A DNA stretch of 49,219 nt from UBA3076 sp964646435 (GCA_964646435.1 CAZYEJ010000012.1:1-49219); one strand, 5' to 3'; positions 8,347-17,083 are shown, numbered from the stretch's first letter. Numbers and translations are program-made. The notes: generated by a model from the sequence alone, not told the origin.

Positions 8347-9036
8347 CTATCTTTGGCCAGCAATTTTCTTTTGGAAAACTGAAATACAATCTGTAATTCC
8401 GTCCCAAGCTAAATCAATTTGGCTGATTATTTGCAGCCCATTACTTTCACAATATTTTTGGAATAACTCTTTGCTCATATTGCTGCGCCAATGAGGGTTT
8501 TCTTGGATATCTTTTTTGGCTGATGCACCTAAATTTGAATGATGAATAAAGCCACTTCCGTTTACCTTCAGTACTCGAGAAAATTCTTTTATATAATCTC
8601 TTATTACCGTTTTATCAAAATGGACCGCTGCATCCCAGCAATAGATAGCTGTAATACTGCTAGCTTCTAACATTTTTAAATTGCTGCCATCATTTTTGTG
8701 AAAATGTAAGTCGCATTTTCCTGTATAATTCTGAAACCGTCTCCGAAGTTGTACTAGTGCATAATCATTTAAGTCAACAGCGTGGATAACGTCAGCAACT
8801 TGGATTAGTTTTTCTGTATTTCTTCCAGATCCCGGGGCAAGTTCTAAGACAGTTTCAAAATTAAAGTCCTTTATGATAGGCCATATTATTTCATCCCACT
8901 GTTTGTGCATACCTCCTTCTGCATACTTGAAGTAATCGTTCCAATATCCATCAATTGAACATGTCCTCTTATTGTACCATTTTGGGAAAAAAGTAATTAT
9001 CAGGCTTTTCAATAGAGTAATAGCAGTTCTTTTCAT
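8347..9036 (-). CDS. Class I SAM-dependent methyltransferase
   Basis: A 229-residue methyltransferase. Motif I is VLELAPGSGRNTEKL (about residue 60), followed by an acidic motif II (HAVDLNDYALVQL) and YCWDAAVHFDKTVIRDYIKEF and RVLKVNGSGFIHHSN, the usual helix and strand near the active site. The short N terminus (KRTAITLLKSLIITFFPKWY) could lie on the membrane. It sits within the glycosyltransferase cluster, so a sugar, lipid or small-molecule substrate of polysaccharide synthesis is plausible. A protein substrate cannot be excluded. An inverted-repeat element lies between it and the next glycosyltransferase gene, so it is probably transcribed on its own. Confidence 0.8.
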   Translation of the reverse strand: MKRTAITLLKSLIITFFPKWYNKRTCSIDGYWNDYFKYAEGGMHKQWDEIIWPIIKDFNFETVLELAPGSGRNTEKLIQVADVIHAVDLNDYALVQLRRRFQNYTGKCDLHFHKNDGSNLKMLEASSITAIYCWDAAVHFDKTVIRDYIKEFSRVLKVNGSGFIHHSNLGASAKKDIQENPHWRSNMSKELFQKYCESNGLQIISQIDLAWDGITDCISVFQKKIAGQR

Positions 9037-9115
9037 TTTGAAGTCCCCACCGTGGCCCAGCTTTGATCGCTGATAGCTGATATAGTTTTCAGATAATTAA
9101 TTTCACAACTCTGGT

Positions 9116-9263
9116 GTAACTTCTCAATAAGTCCGGGCAAATCATATTTTGCGACTATCCACTGGATTCCTGCTTTCGCAGGAATGACGGGCATTTACAT
9201 CCAAACGTCATTCCGGCGGAAGCCGGAATCCAGACATCTTACCCTGAGTTATTGAGAGGTTAC
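9116..9263 (+). mobile_element. MITE-like inverted-repeat element, copy 1
   Basis: A ~148-bp element with terminal inverted repeats (GTAACTTCTCAATAA at the left, TTATTGAGAGGTTAC at the right). An inner palindrome is built on GGATTCCTGCTTTCGCAGGAATGACG and its near mirror. A second copy lies at 15344-15492 in the opposite orientation. It has no coding capacity. Such elements are mobilised in trans by a transposase encoded elsewhere. Confidence 0.8.
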
Positions 9264-9274
9264 CTTTTTTGAAC

Positions 9275-12200
9275 CTAATGAAACCGCCCACAAAGCAAAT
9301 GTGCTGTGTAGGCATCATAGGCCGTGAAGCAGCCGCGTAAGCGAAGATCTTTTTCTTTTTCGTCGACCATCCTGACATCCTCGTTAAGAAGAGAAAAGTT
9401 GGGATTAAGATAGGGATCCCCTTTACTTAGATTCAAACCCCATCGGGTCCACAGTAATGTGAGATCTTTGACATCCCATTTATCAAATGAGTCTTGGGGA
9501 TATCCTTTAACAAAAGTGACCTTTGCACAGGGTATTGCCAGATGACGAAGTTTAAGTTGAGTGCTGAGCCTCAGGGCAAGATCCACATCAAAGCCTTTAA
9601 ACCTGAAGCCAGTATCAAAGAGTCCGTTTTCTAAAAACAGCCTTCTGCGAATCCCCATGAACTGCCATGGAACTGCAGACACCTCGTGATCTACTGCAAG
9701 CCAACCTCCAAATCCGGCATCTGATGAGGGCCATCTATGGTGCCAGCGTCCTGAAACACTTGCAGCGACAAGGGTCAATCCACAACAGTAAAGCTTTTTA
9801 TCATGATAGCTGATTTTCCCGGTAACCAAACCAATACTATCTCTTAATATATGAGGAACAATCGCTTTTTTCCACCCATCCATGGGACGGATTCCCGAGC
9901 TGGCAATTATCAGGATGTCACCCTCAGCCTTTTGCGCCAGTTCATTTATTTGTTTCGCCACAGGCGTATCATATTGTCCAATCAAGCAATGGCAATCTTT
10001 CCAGTAACTGGATGCTTCATTTATATCAGATGATCCGTCAGATATAATCAAAACAGATACAGGAACATTGTCCGGCATCCTGCGTTTAACAACGCTGTGA
10101 CCGGGATATCCTTCCGGAGCAGGAGATACTGTACCGCTTATTCCACGTCTTTTCAGTGTTTCTGCGATGAGCAGCCTGTCACGCTTATGGGCCTCCGGTT
10201 TTGCTTGGGGATCGGCTGAAAGTGAGCCGGGGTGTTTGCGCATATGGTAGAGGACATCCGGTATATGCACAATCTGATTGCAGATTTCCTCTGCCCTAAG
10301 CAGAAGATCATGATCTTGTGATCCATCATACATGCTGCGCAGCTCGTTAAGGCGTATAAAAAGGTCTCGACGAATAGCTACCGGATGGTGAATATAGTTG
10401 GTGGCAAGCAGGAGATCAGGTGAATATTTAGGCTTAAGGCTGGGAAATAAACGTGTCCGGTCATGATCAAAGCAGTCTTCATCAGCATAGAGAATATCAA
10501 CAGGTCCATTTTTTTTATTTTCCTTGATGGCCTGAGCAAAAGCAGTTAGTGCACAAGCATCAAGGATATCATCGTGGTCGAGAAAAACCAGATACTCGCC
10601 ACGCGCTTTTTCTGCAGCCCTGTTTGTGGCGGAAGAAATTCCGTTGCACTCTTTATTTTCAATAAAATGGATTCGAGGGTCACTGAATCCGGCCTTTTCC
10701 AAAATGGGGAGTACGTGTTCCATTTTTGAACCATCATCTGAAAGGATCAACTCCCATTGGCCAAAATTTTGACTTTTTACAGAGCCTATGCACTCTTGAA
10801 GCCAATCGGGCGGAGGGTCGCAGACAGGAACCAGAATTGAAAATATTGTTTTTTTACCTTGATATCGGGTATTATACTTAAAAGGTGCATGCGCATCCCT
10901 TGCCCTGCACCATTCATCGTATCCCCTATTTTTCCCCCCTGGGCCGAGGAAAGGTGGAGATAAAGGGGGATTATAAAATTTTCCAAATTTTGTCTTTTTC
11001 TCTATTCCAGGTCCAGGAAAACATGAAATGAGAAGATTCTTAGCGTGATTAAGAATATGTTTGATTTGAATTTTTGGACTACAGTTGCTACTTTCTGATG
11101 AAAAATGCGGAAGAGCAAAGGGAATATTACAAATACGATTCCAGGGCTGGCCTTCAGAGGGATCTATGCCTATTTTCTCCAGAAGAGGTTTTGCATCTGG
11201 AAACGGTATGCTTTGTGCCCGAGTGTTAAGAAATTTTGTAAATGTCATCCATGCAAGCAAGATACTGATAGCAGGAGTAACACCCCTGGAGAATATGGCT
11301 ATGAAAGGGCGGGTTGAAGCCTCATAAAGCCTTTTGCCGTTGAAAAAAGCTGAGTGTTTTCCTGCCATACATGTAATGCTTCTCTCCCTCATGGAAGTAT
11401 CTGTTACAACGAGATCATAACGCTGACGTTTAATCATAAAAAATGTTGCAAGAGTTCCTGTTTTCCCATCTGATCGACCGTATACGTTGGAGAACAATTT
11501 TTTTTTGCGAAAGTTTTCAATCCTGTCGGCATCGCAAAGAATATCCACGGTCAAATCTTCCCTACATGCGGTAATGGCCTCAAAAATTTCAGGGTCATAC
11601 TCTTCTGAGAAACTATCTATTAAAACGCGGTTTATTTGATTTTCTATGAAATATGTTTTATCCAGTTTTTTTCTGGACATTCCGAATTGTGTTGATCCCT
11701 TCCATCTTCCATAACGTTTGTGCCATGCGTCGGACAATACATGAAAAAAGGTGTTGGATAATTCATTGTCTCCGATTACCTTACTGTATAGCCAGATATT
11801 GTAGAGACGTATTAGGTTTGACGTAAGGGAATTAATGTCTGATAATCCCCTTCGAAATTTGGCCTTAAGATACAGGTTGTTTTGCTCTAAACAATAAAGC
11901 CGCAGTGAATTAAATGAGTTTGACCATTGTGAATCGTGATATGCCTTTGCTGTTGTAACACACGCTCCTTTACCAAAGGCATCACGAAGGCGGAAACACC
12001 AATCCACATCATCGTTAAAGGTAATATAATTCCAGTCCATTACACCCAGCTTTAAGATAGAGTCTGCGCGTACCATTAGACAACATGCGCTGGCGTAATC
12101 AATATCCGTATATTCGGGTAAATGAGAACCTGTTTGAGAGGGATTCCAGGCTTCAGCAGGAATTTTCTTTGAGAAAACAACGTCTCCTCCTGTCTCCTGA

Positions 12201-12619
12201 AGGATATTTTGTTTCGGTTCAATAGAGACCGCTGGCGCAACAAAAACATAATCTTTATGTGTATCTAAAAAAAAGGATAGCTTATCAATGCAATCGAATT
12301 CCGGCATTACATCATCATCAAGAAGAATAATGTAGTCAGATCCAGTTGATAGTGCCGCCAGTATAGCGCAGTTAAAACCGCCGGTCTTGCCAAGATACTC
12401 ACTGCTTTCAAGCATAGAAATATTCTGAAAACGGTTTTGTATCGCTTCTCTAGTTCCATCTATTGAACCATTATCAGTTACAAATGTTGGAATATTCTGA
12501 GTTTCTAGAAAAGTCAGCAGTTTAAGTATCGACTCTTTTTTATTGTAAGTCACGATTGCAGATGAGACTTTAGGTTTAGAAAAATATTTTTCAGATCGGT
12601 TCATATCATTTGACTTCAT
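9275..12619 (-). CDS. Large bifunctional glycosyltransferase (two GT2 domains)
   Basis: A 1114-residue protein with two GT-A domains. The N-terminal one (about 17-240) reads SSAIVTYNKKESILKLLTFL, TDNGSIDGT, then ILLDDDVMPE (metal-binding Asp 101-103) and FNDDVDWCFR, resembling galactofuranosyltransferase-like GT2 enzymes. The second (about 592-840) reads FSILVPVCDPPPDWLQECI, SDDGSKMEH, FLDHDDILD (Asp 681-684) and the acceptor-side GSQDHDLLLR. A third GT-like stretch follows (about 875-1060). The linker at about 547-567 contains YNPPLSPPFLGPGGKNRG, which looks like the translation of an intergenic repeat. Probably assembles a surface glycan by adding more than one residue. The gene lies between the two inverted MITE copies. 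Confidence 0.8.
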   Translation of the reverse strand: MKSNDMNRSEKYFSKPKVSSAIVTYNKKESILKLLTFLETQNIPTFVTDNGSIDGTREAIQNRFQNISMLESSEYLGKTGGFNCAILAALSTGSDYIILLDDDVMPEFDCIDKLSFFLDTHKDYVFVAPAVSIEPKQNILQETGGDVVFSKKIPAEAWNPSQTGSHLPEYTDIDYASACCLMVRADSILKLGVMDWNYITFNDDVDWCFRLRDAFGKGACVTTAKAYHDSQWSNSFNSLRLYCLEQNNLYLKAKFRRGLSDINSLTSNLIRLYNIWLYSKVIGDNELSNTFFHVLSDAWHKRYGRWKGSTQFGMSRKKLDKTYFIENQINRVLIDSFSEEYDPEIFEAITACREDLTVDILCDADRIENFRKKKLFSNVYGRSDGKTGTLATFFMIKRQRYDLVVTDTSMRERSITCMAGKHSAFFNGKRLYEASTRPFIAIFSRGVTPAISILLAWMTFTKFLNTRAQSIPFPDAKPLLEKIGIDPSEGQPWNRICNIPFALPHFSSESSNCSPKIQIKHILNHAKNLLISCFPGPGIEKKTKFGKFYNPPLSPPFLGPGGKNRGYDEWCRARDAHAPFKYNTRYQGKKTIFSILVPVCDPPPDWLQECIGSVKSQNFGQWELILSDDGSKMEHVLPILEKAGFSDPRIHFIENKECNGISSATNRAAEKARGEYLVFLDHDDILDACALTAFAQAIKENKKNGPVDILYADEDCFDHDRTRLFPSLKPKYSPDLLLATNYIHHPVAIRRDLFIRLNELRSMYDGSQDHDLLLRAEEICNQIVHIPDVLYHMRKHPGSLSADPQAKPEAHKRDRLLIAETLKRRGISGTVSPAPEGYPGHSVVKRRMPDNVPVSVLIISDGSSDINEASSYWKDCHCLIGQYDTPVAKQINELAQKAEGDILIIASSGIRPMDGWKKAIVPHILRDSIGLVTGKISYHDKKLYCCGLTLVAASVSGRWHHRWPSSDAGFGGWLAVDHEVSAVPWQFMGIRRRLFLENGLFDTGFRFKGFDVDLALRLSTQLKLRHLAIPCAKVTFVKGYPQDSFDKWDVKDLTLLWTRWGLNLSKGDPYLNPNFSLLNEDVRMVDEKEKDLRLRGCFTAYDAYTAHLLCGRFH

Positions 12620-13015
12620 AACCCAAATCTATTGTTTCAATTTTATCCGGAAGTCAGCAGGCTCCTCCCGAAGATTCCGGTTATAGTATGGATCACCCTG
12701 CTCAAATTCGCTTCAAATAGCTTAATTTGAGCCTATTAAAATCATAACCATCATTAAGCATTAAGCACATCGGTATCTGGAAGATATGGTGCTGAAGGGA
12801 ATCTGGGGAATCTGGGGGGACGCCCTTTACTACATCGAACAACTCCTTTTAGACCCACATAGACAACTCCAGGTTCTTATCCACCGTCCCCACGCCTCAT
12901 TCAGAATAATGGGATACAAGTACGATATATAGTGTGCACGAGAGTCAAGCGGATAGGCCAATTCCTGTTTTTGCTTCCCACGTGGTTTATTTGAATTATT
13001 TGGCAACGTCACCTG
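12620..13015. repeat. Intergenic region with a direct repeat flanking a toxin-antitoxin pair
   Basis: No gene is seen. Bases about 12838-12900 (core CTCCTTTTAGACCCACATAG, continuing to CCGTCCCCACGCCTCAT) are repeated in the same orientation, with only a few mismatches, at about 13838-13900 on the other side of the PIN/Phd module. A related GGGGGGACG motif precedes the repeat at about 12814. Confidence 0.7.
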
Positions 13016-13429
13016 TCAGTCTGTTAGCCAGGGGTTCAAAACTAAAGCCCCTGTGGGCTCAAAATGCCTGGTATTTCGCGTGACCACTGTTAATCCATGC
13101 TCAAGAGCAGTTGCCGCGATCAACAGATCCGCTCCTGAATGACCAAGCTCTTCACTCAGTCTCCCCCAGCGACGCGCTATATTAATATCGACAGGAATAA
13201 TCCTATCACTGTAATACAAAAAAATATTGGAAAGCCAGTCTTCCAGCTTCTTTGCAAATGCTGGACTCTTTTTTCTCTGGTTGGATATCCCCTTTTCCAC
13301 CTCACCAATTGTGACCACGCTCAAAAAAAGATCATACGCAGGGGCATCCTTAAACCAGCGTACAACATTCCTGTCCCGATTTTTCTTCCTAAGTTCTGAA
13401 AGAACCACCGTATCGACCAAAAAACTCAC
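13016..13429 (-). CDS. vapC: PIN-domain toxin (VapC/FitB type)
   Basis: A putative RNase toxin of 137 residues. The N terminus MSFLVDTVVLSELRKK has the first catalytic Asp and Glu, TIGEVEKGI gives the second conserved acidic residue, and GHSGADLLIAATALEHGLTVVTRNTRHFE contains the third and fourth Asp positions and the characteristic PIN C-terminal strand. The S-E-L-R-K start is typical of the FitB/VapC subgroup. The start overlaps the stop of the upstream antitoxin by four bases (ATGA), so the two are translated together. The module is bracketed by direct repeats, consistent with independent mobility. Confidence 0.88.
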   Translation of the reverse strand: MSFLVDTVVLSELRKKNRDRNVVRWFKDAPAYDLFLSVVTIGEVEKGISNQRKKSPAFAKKLEDWLSNIFLYYSDRIIPVDINIARRWGRLSEELGHSGADLLIAATALEHGLTVVTRNTRHFEPTGALVLNPWLTD

Positions 13430-13686
13430 AACACGACTTTCCTCAAAGAAATCTCACAACGCTCAAACTCACCTTCGTCAGTTGGCATATTCAGGAGGTG
13501 CTCATTGAACGATGGCACGGCCATTTTTTCCACATGCAGGAACCTGGCAAAATCCTCAAATGAAATAACAACTACAGCAGGCACGCCACGCCTAGTAACC
13601 ACCTGTGGCTTACCCTGTTTTGCTGCCTCAACCAAGGCACTGAACTTGTTTTTTGCATTTTGAAGCGACCACTGAGCTAACGACAA
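13426..13686 (-). CDS. Phd/YefM-type antitoxin
   Basis: An 86-residue antitoxin paired with the overlapping PIN toxin. The sequence WSLQNAKNKFSALVEAAKQGKPQVVTRRGVPAVVVISFEDFARFL is a textbook Phd/YefM N-terminal domain (strand, A-K-x-x-F-S-x-L helix, G-x-P-x-x-V-T-R-R-G turn). The last 30 residues are the toxin-binding tail. An AGGAGG-type ribosome site (complement of TACCTCCTG at 13692-13700) lies just before the start. An AT-rich segment with the palindrome-like ATCTAGATT upstream (about 13710-13722) could be the autoregulatory operator, but this is inference. Confidence 0.85.
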   Translation of the reverse strand: MSLAQWSLQNAKNKFSALVEAAKQGKPQVVTRRGVPAVVVISFEDFARFLHVEKMAVPSFNEHLLNMPTDEGEFERCEISLRKVVL

Positions 13687-14078
13687 CTTGATACCTCCTG
13701 TCTAGATGCTAAATCTAGATTAATAATAATATTAAACATGTTGCATCGCAACCTTTTTCATTTGTAATCTGTCCTCCTGATCATTGGCCGAACGAAGGGA
13801 TAGAGAGAATCTGGGGGACGTTGTTGATTAGGTTGAATAACTCCTTTTAGACCCACATAGACAACTCCAAGTTCTTATCCGCCGTCCCCAAGCCTCATCC
13901 CTTTCCTCTCGTTTGTTCGTTTCGCAAATCGTATAAAATGGGGCCGGGAGTTACCTATGCAATAGGGGACGTTGCCAATTTAAACAACATATCTTGCTGA
14001 ACTCTTCCGACAGAGTGAATGTGAAATGAGGGACGTTGTTTCAGACAAAGCTGGAACTGAAGTGTACCCCATTGTCAT
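13687..14078. repeat. Intergenic region with second direct-repeat copy and GGGGACGTTG motifs
   Basis: No gene is seen. It carries the second copy (about 13838-13900) of the direct repeat found at 12838-12900. Three copies of a GGGGACGTTG-like motif occur at about 13813, 13965 and 14030. The motif also occurs at 264-274 near the first toxin-antitoxin cluster. Confidence 0.6.
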
Positions 14079-14357
14079 TCATTTTCTATACGCCTCTCCT
14101 CGATGTTCGCCCAGGGTCATAAAAACAATCTTTTTTTCTCTGTCGATTTCGTAGAAAAAACGGTAAGAGCCTATCCTGTATCTCCATGTTGGCGGTTGCC
14201 AATCCCGAAGCCGTTTTATATTAGGCCCAATTTCGGGTGATGCTTTTAGTCGGAGGTAGACATACTTTCTGAGTTTCTTTTTTATTTTTTCTCTTTGACC
14301 ACCGAAATCTTGTTCGAGGGATTTTAAAAAATTTTCCGTTTCAAATACTTTATACAT
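14079..14357 (-). CDS. RelE/ParE-family toxin
   Basis: A toxin of about 92 residues (MYKVFETENFLKSLEQDFGG from the ATG at 14357; a TTG two codons upstream is an alternative). It shows the family layout: an N-terminal strand and helix pair, a basic segment KKLRKYVYLRLKASPEIGPNIKRLRDWQPPTWRYRIGSYRFFYEID, and a final strand KKIVFMTLGEHRGEAYRK. The W-R-Y-R-I-G-x-Y-R-x-x-Y pattern is the usual RelE/ParE core. The start lies inside the last codons of the antitoxin gene, giving translational coupling. Whether it cleaves mRNA or poisons gyrase is not evident. It appears intact. Confidence 0.85.
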   Translation of the reverse strand: MYKVFETENFLKSLEQDFGGQREKIKKKLRKYVYLRLKASPEIGPNIKRLRDWQPPTWRYRIGSYRFFYEIDREKKIVFMTLGEHRGEAYRK

Positions 14358-14595
14358 CGACAAAAGATCCCTTCATTTGTTTTACGTCCTCGGAACCTTT
14401 CTTCAGGCCAGCGACAAGCCTTGAGTTTCCTAAAATCTCATCCATTTCAATATGATCAACAAAAAGCTCTTCTTCAAGTTTTTGCTGGGCTAAATAATTA
14501 ATGAGGTTGGAAATAGGTCTATTAACGGCCTCTGCCGCATTGGAGTAAAGTCTATATTCCTCATCTGATAATCTAAGAGTTATGGTTTTTGGCAT
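14350..14595 (-). CDS. Ribbon-helix-helix antitoxin
   Basis: An antitoxin of 81 residues when started at the Met at 14595 (MPKTITLRLSDEEYRLYSNAAEAV), which is the canonical ribbon-helix-helix start. An earlier in-frame Met at 14616 adds MRMRSFK, which does not fit the fold. The complement of AGCTCCTC just upstream of 14595 gives a good GAGGAG ribosome site, supporting this start. The C-terminal part (residues 40-81, acidic then Lys-rich) should neutralise the overlapping RelE/ParE toxin. The family represses its own promoter. Confidence 0.8.
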   Translation of the reverse strand: MPKTITLRLSDEEYRLYSNAAEAVNRPISNLINYLAQQKLEEELFVDHIEMDEILGNSRLVAGLKKGSEDVKQMKGSFVDV

Positions 14596-14647
14596 TTTAA
14601 AGCTCCTCATTCGCATTCTTTTGTATTCATTTTAATTCTTCTTGTAA

Positions 14648-14998
14648 TCAAATGCAAACTAAAATATACTTTTTTATTCTCCCCAGATAAATAATCGGGG
14701 TCAGGTAGAACCAGACAAAAATGATTATCGGAAGGATCTGCTGAGTATCTCTGAGGAATACGCACAGAGCGGCCAGAAAGGCCGCTAAGCCCAAGGCAAA
14801 TAAGAAAAATAATAGGATGAGTACAGGGAGCCAGAGCCAGGTCCAAGAGATAAAACCCGCCCACACTAGGTAAGCCACAAAGAGAGACATTCTAAACCCG
14901 TTCACAAAAAACATACCGCTTAGACCTACAGTAGGAAGGAGTTCGATAGGGAGGATTACCTTGGTAAAGGTAAAGACATGTCCATTAGTTGAGGGCAA
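14648..14998 (-). pseudogene. Fragment of an ABC-2 polysaccharide-export permease (Wzm-like)
   Basis: The ORF of up to 116 residues matches only the C-terminal half of ABC-2 membrane subunits. It includes LPVLILLFFLFALGLAAFLAALCVFLRDTQQILPI and then FVWFYLTPIIYL, the conserved region of Wzm/TagG-type exporters with two or three membrane helices. The N-terminal half is absent: an in-frame stop lies just upstream of 14998. The end is cut at GRIKKYILVCI. No partner ATPase (Wzt) is near. It is a leftover of an O-antigen or capsule export locus that once adjoined the glycosyltransferases. Confidence 0.7.
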
Positions 14999-15155
14999 TT
15001 CTCAATAAGCTTTTTTGATACATTTTTTTAGGTTCCCGGGGATCTAAACCCGAAGACCGCAAAAGGACTTTTTTCAGCATAATCATATAAGATAAAGGCA
15101 GCAAGCACCGAGTAGGCTGTTCGTCATACAATTACTGCCATTGGTCTGAAAATTC

Positions 15156-15264
15156 GTAAGCGTTCACAGGGCACCGCATCTGCTTTGTTGTCAGGCACTT
15201 GAAGTACAGGAAGTACGTCTGCGTACCCTCCGCCTCGCATCTGCAGCACCCTGTAAACGCTTAC
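15156..15264. repeat. 109-bp inverted-repeat element
   Basis: The ends GTAAGCGTTCACAGGG and CCCTGTAAACGCTTAC are near-perfect mirrors. The inner arms (CACCGCATCTG and CGCATCTGCAGC, and the GTACAGGAAGTAC centre) are also partly self-complementary, so the element can fold into a long hairpin. It is non-coding. It looks like a dispersed palindromic (REP/MITE-type) repeat unrelated to the neighbouring ~149-bp element. Confidence 0.75.
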
Positions 15265-15343
15265 AGTCCGGTGGGTTGCGGTAAAACGGGTGTTGTAACT
15301 CCGTGAACGGCTACGAAAATTCTTTCATCGAGCAACCATTTTT

Positions 15344-15492
15344 TGTAACTTCTCAATAACTCAGGGTAAGATATTTGGATTCCGGCTTTCGCGGAATGAC
15401 GTTTGGATGTAAATGCCCTTCATTCCTGCGAAAGCAGGAATCCAGTGAATAGTCGCAAAATGTAATCCGTCCCAACTTATTGAGAAATTACA
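15344..15492 (-). mobile_element. MITE-like inverted-repeat element, copy 2
   Basis: This is the reverse complement of the element at 9116-9263, with only scattered differences. Its ends are TGTAACTTCTCAATAAC and TTATTGAGAAATTACA. With copy 1 it brackets about 6.1 kb carrying the large glycosyltransferase gene, two toxin-antitoxin modules and the permease fragment. Confidence 0.8.
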
Positions 15493-15629
15493 ATATCAAA
15501 GGTTAACGCTCTGGATTGTCGAGATTAATATTATTGCTCTTGATCAAAAAATGGGTATTCTATAGATGTATCACTAAATTGACCGGTTCTGTTTGACCCG
15601 GTATAAACCGGCGAATTGGAAGGGGCTTT

Positions 15630-17045
15630 ATGGGCAAGGAGCGTGTATTAATAGCAAACCGCGGAGAGATCGCCCTCCGTATTATTCAGGCCTGCAAGGA
15701 TCTTGGTCTGGATTACGTGGTCCTATATACAAAGGAGGACGAATTCTCATTACACGTTCGAATTGCGCAGCAGGAAAAAAGCGGTTTTAAGAAGGCTTAT
15801 CGCATAGCTAACTACAAGGACCCCAATGAGGTTTTCTCCGTGGCAGATGAGGCTGAATGCACTGCTATTCATCCTGGCTATGGTTTTTTTTCCGAGAATT
15901 ACGGTTTTGCCAGAAGGGCCGCCATGAGGAACCGGCCTCTGACTTTTATAGGTCCCAAATGGGAAGTCATAAGGGATCTTGGCAGCAAGATAAACACCAA
16001 GCGTCTGGCAAAGGGCCTCAATGTACCGGTGATTCCAGGGTCTGATGGATCAATCTATAATGAATTGGAGGCTGAAGAAGTGGCGGAGGAGCTTTTTTTT
16101 CTCCAGAAAGAACAGGGCATTCATCATCCATCTATTCTGGTAAAGGCCTCTGCCGGTGGTGGAGGTATGGGTATTGAAGAGGTTAGCCACCTTGATGTCT
16201 TCAAGAGAACCTACCGTCGGATACAGAACTATGCCAAGCGACAGTTTGGGGATGAGGGAGTCCTGATCGAACAGTGTCTTAGAGATTATCAGCACCTTGA
16301 AGTTCAACTTTTATGCAGTTCATATGGTGAAGTGGTGCATTTCGGAACCAGAAACTGCACTATACAGAGTGCAGGCAGGCAAAAGAGGGTGGAAGTGGCT
16401 CCCGGCTTTGATCCTGCTGTGTATGAGTATTCTTTTGATGCAAGGGCGGTCCTGGATCGGATCGTGAAGTATTCTGTGCGTCTGGCAAAACACGCGGGCT
16501 ATGACAACATAGGAACATGGGAGTGGATAGTATCCAGAGATGGCAGTCCCTACCTTATGGAGGTCAATACCCGCATACAGGTTGAAAACGAGATTTCAGC
16601 GTGCATTTCAAGGCTAAACGGGAGTAATAAGCCTCCAAATTTGATCAGGGACCAGATAAGAGTGGCCCTTGGAGATAGACTGGGTTTTACTCAAAAAGAT
16701 ATATCCTTTGAAGGGACCGGCATAGAGATGAGGATTGTTGCTGAAGATACCAAAAGAGGTTTTGCACCATGGTGTGGCACCATCACACGCTTTGATTATC
16801 CGGACGAGCCTTGGGCGAGGCTTTATTCTCATGTGCCCAGAGATAGGCCCTATAAGATTCCCACAGAGTATGATCCCAACTTTGCTCTTGCTATTATCTG
16901 GGGCCAGGATACGGAACAGGCCAAGGAAAGGGCCAGGCAGTTTCAGAATGGGACTGTTATAGAAGGTAAAGGGGCCAAAGACGAAAATATTATCACAAAC
17001 CTGGAATACCTCTATGATCGGATTGATGACGTGCTTCAATTTTAA
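15630..17045 (+). CDS. accC: Biotin carboxylase subunit (acetyl-CoA carboxylase type)
   Basis: The ATP-grasp biotin carboxylase carboxylates the biotin of a carrier subunit using bicarbonate and ATP. The 471 residues are slightly longer than E. coli AccC (about 450). Seen: the N-terminal ERVLIANRGEIALRIIQACKDLG, HPGYGFFSEN, the Gly-rich ATP loop KASAGGGGMGIEEV (about 168-181), and EVNTRIQVENE, which keeps the catalytic N-x-R-x-Q-V-E but has Asn in place of the usual His after it. The Q-R-R-H-Q-K segment is replaced by QSAGRQKRVE. It is therefore a divergent branch of the family. A GGAAGGGG ribosome site precedes the ATG. It begins a cluster with the carboxyltransferase and carrier genes. The true substrate could be another acyl-CoA. 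Confidence 0.85.
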   Translation: MGKERVLIANRGEIALRIIQACKDLGLDYVVLYTKEDEFSLHVRIAQQEKSGFKKAYRIANYKDPNEVFSVADEAECTAIHPGYGFFSENYGFARRAAMRNRPLTFIGPKWEVIRDLGSKINTKRLAKGLNVPVIPGSDGSIYNELEAEEVAEELFFLQKEQGIHHPSILVKASAGGGGMGIEEVSHLDVFKRTYRRIQNYAKRQFGDEGVLIEQCLRDYQHLEVQLLCSSYGEVVHFGTRNCTIQSAGRQKRVEVAPGFDPAVYEYSFDARAVLDRIVKYSVRLAKHAGYDNIGTWEWIVSRDGSPYLMEVNTRIQVENEISACISRLNGSNKPPNLIRDQIRVALGDRLGFTQKDISFEGTGIEMRIVAEDTKRGFAPWCGTITRFDYPDEPWARLYSHVPRDRPYKIPTEYDPNFALAIIWGQDTEQAKERARQFQNGTVIEGKGAKDENIITNLEYLYDRIDDVLQF

Positions 17046-17083
17046 TCACCGACAATACATGAATGTGTATAGACAAGGTACAT

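Noticed and set aside
12830..13012. 60-residue minus-strand ORF
   Set aside because: It lies mostly in the direct repeat, has no ribosome site and resembles nothing known.
14607..14864. Separate 85-residue gene
   Set aside because: It overlaps the ABC-2 permease fragment in another frame and has no family resemblance.
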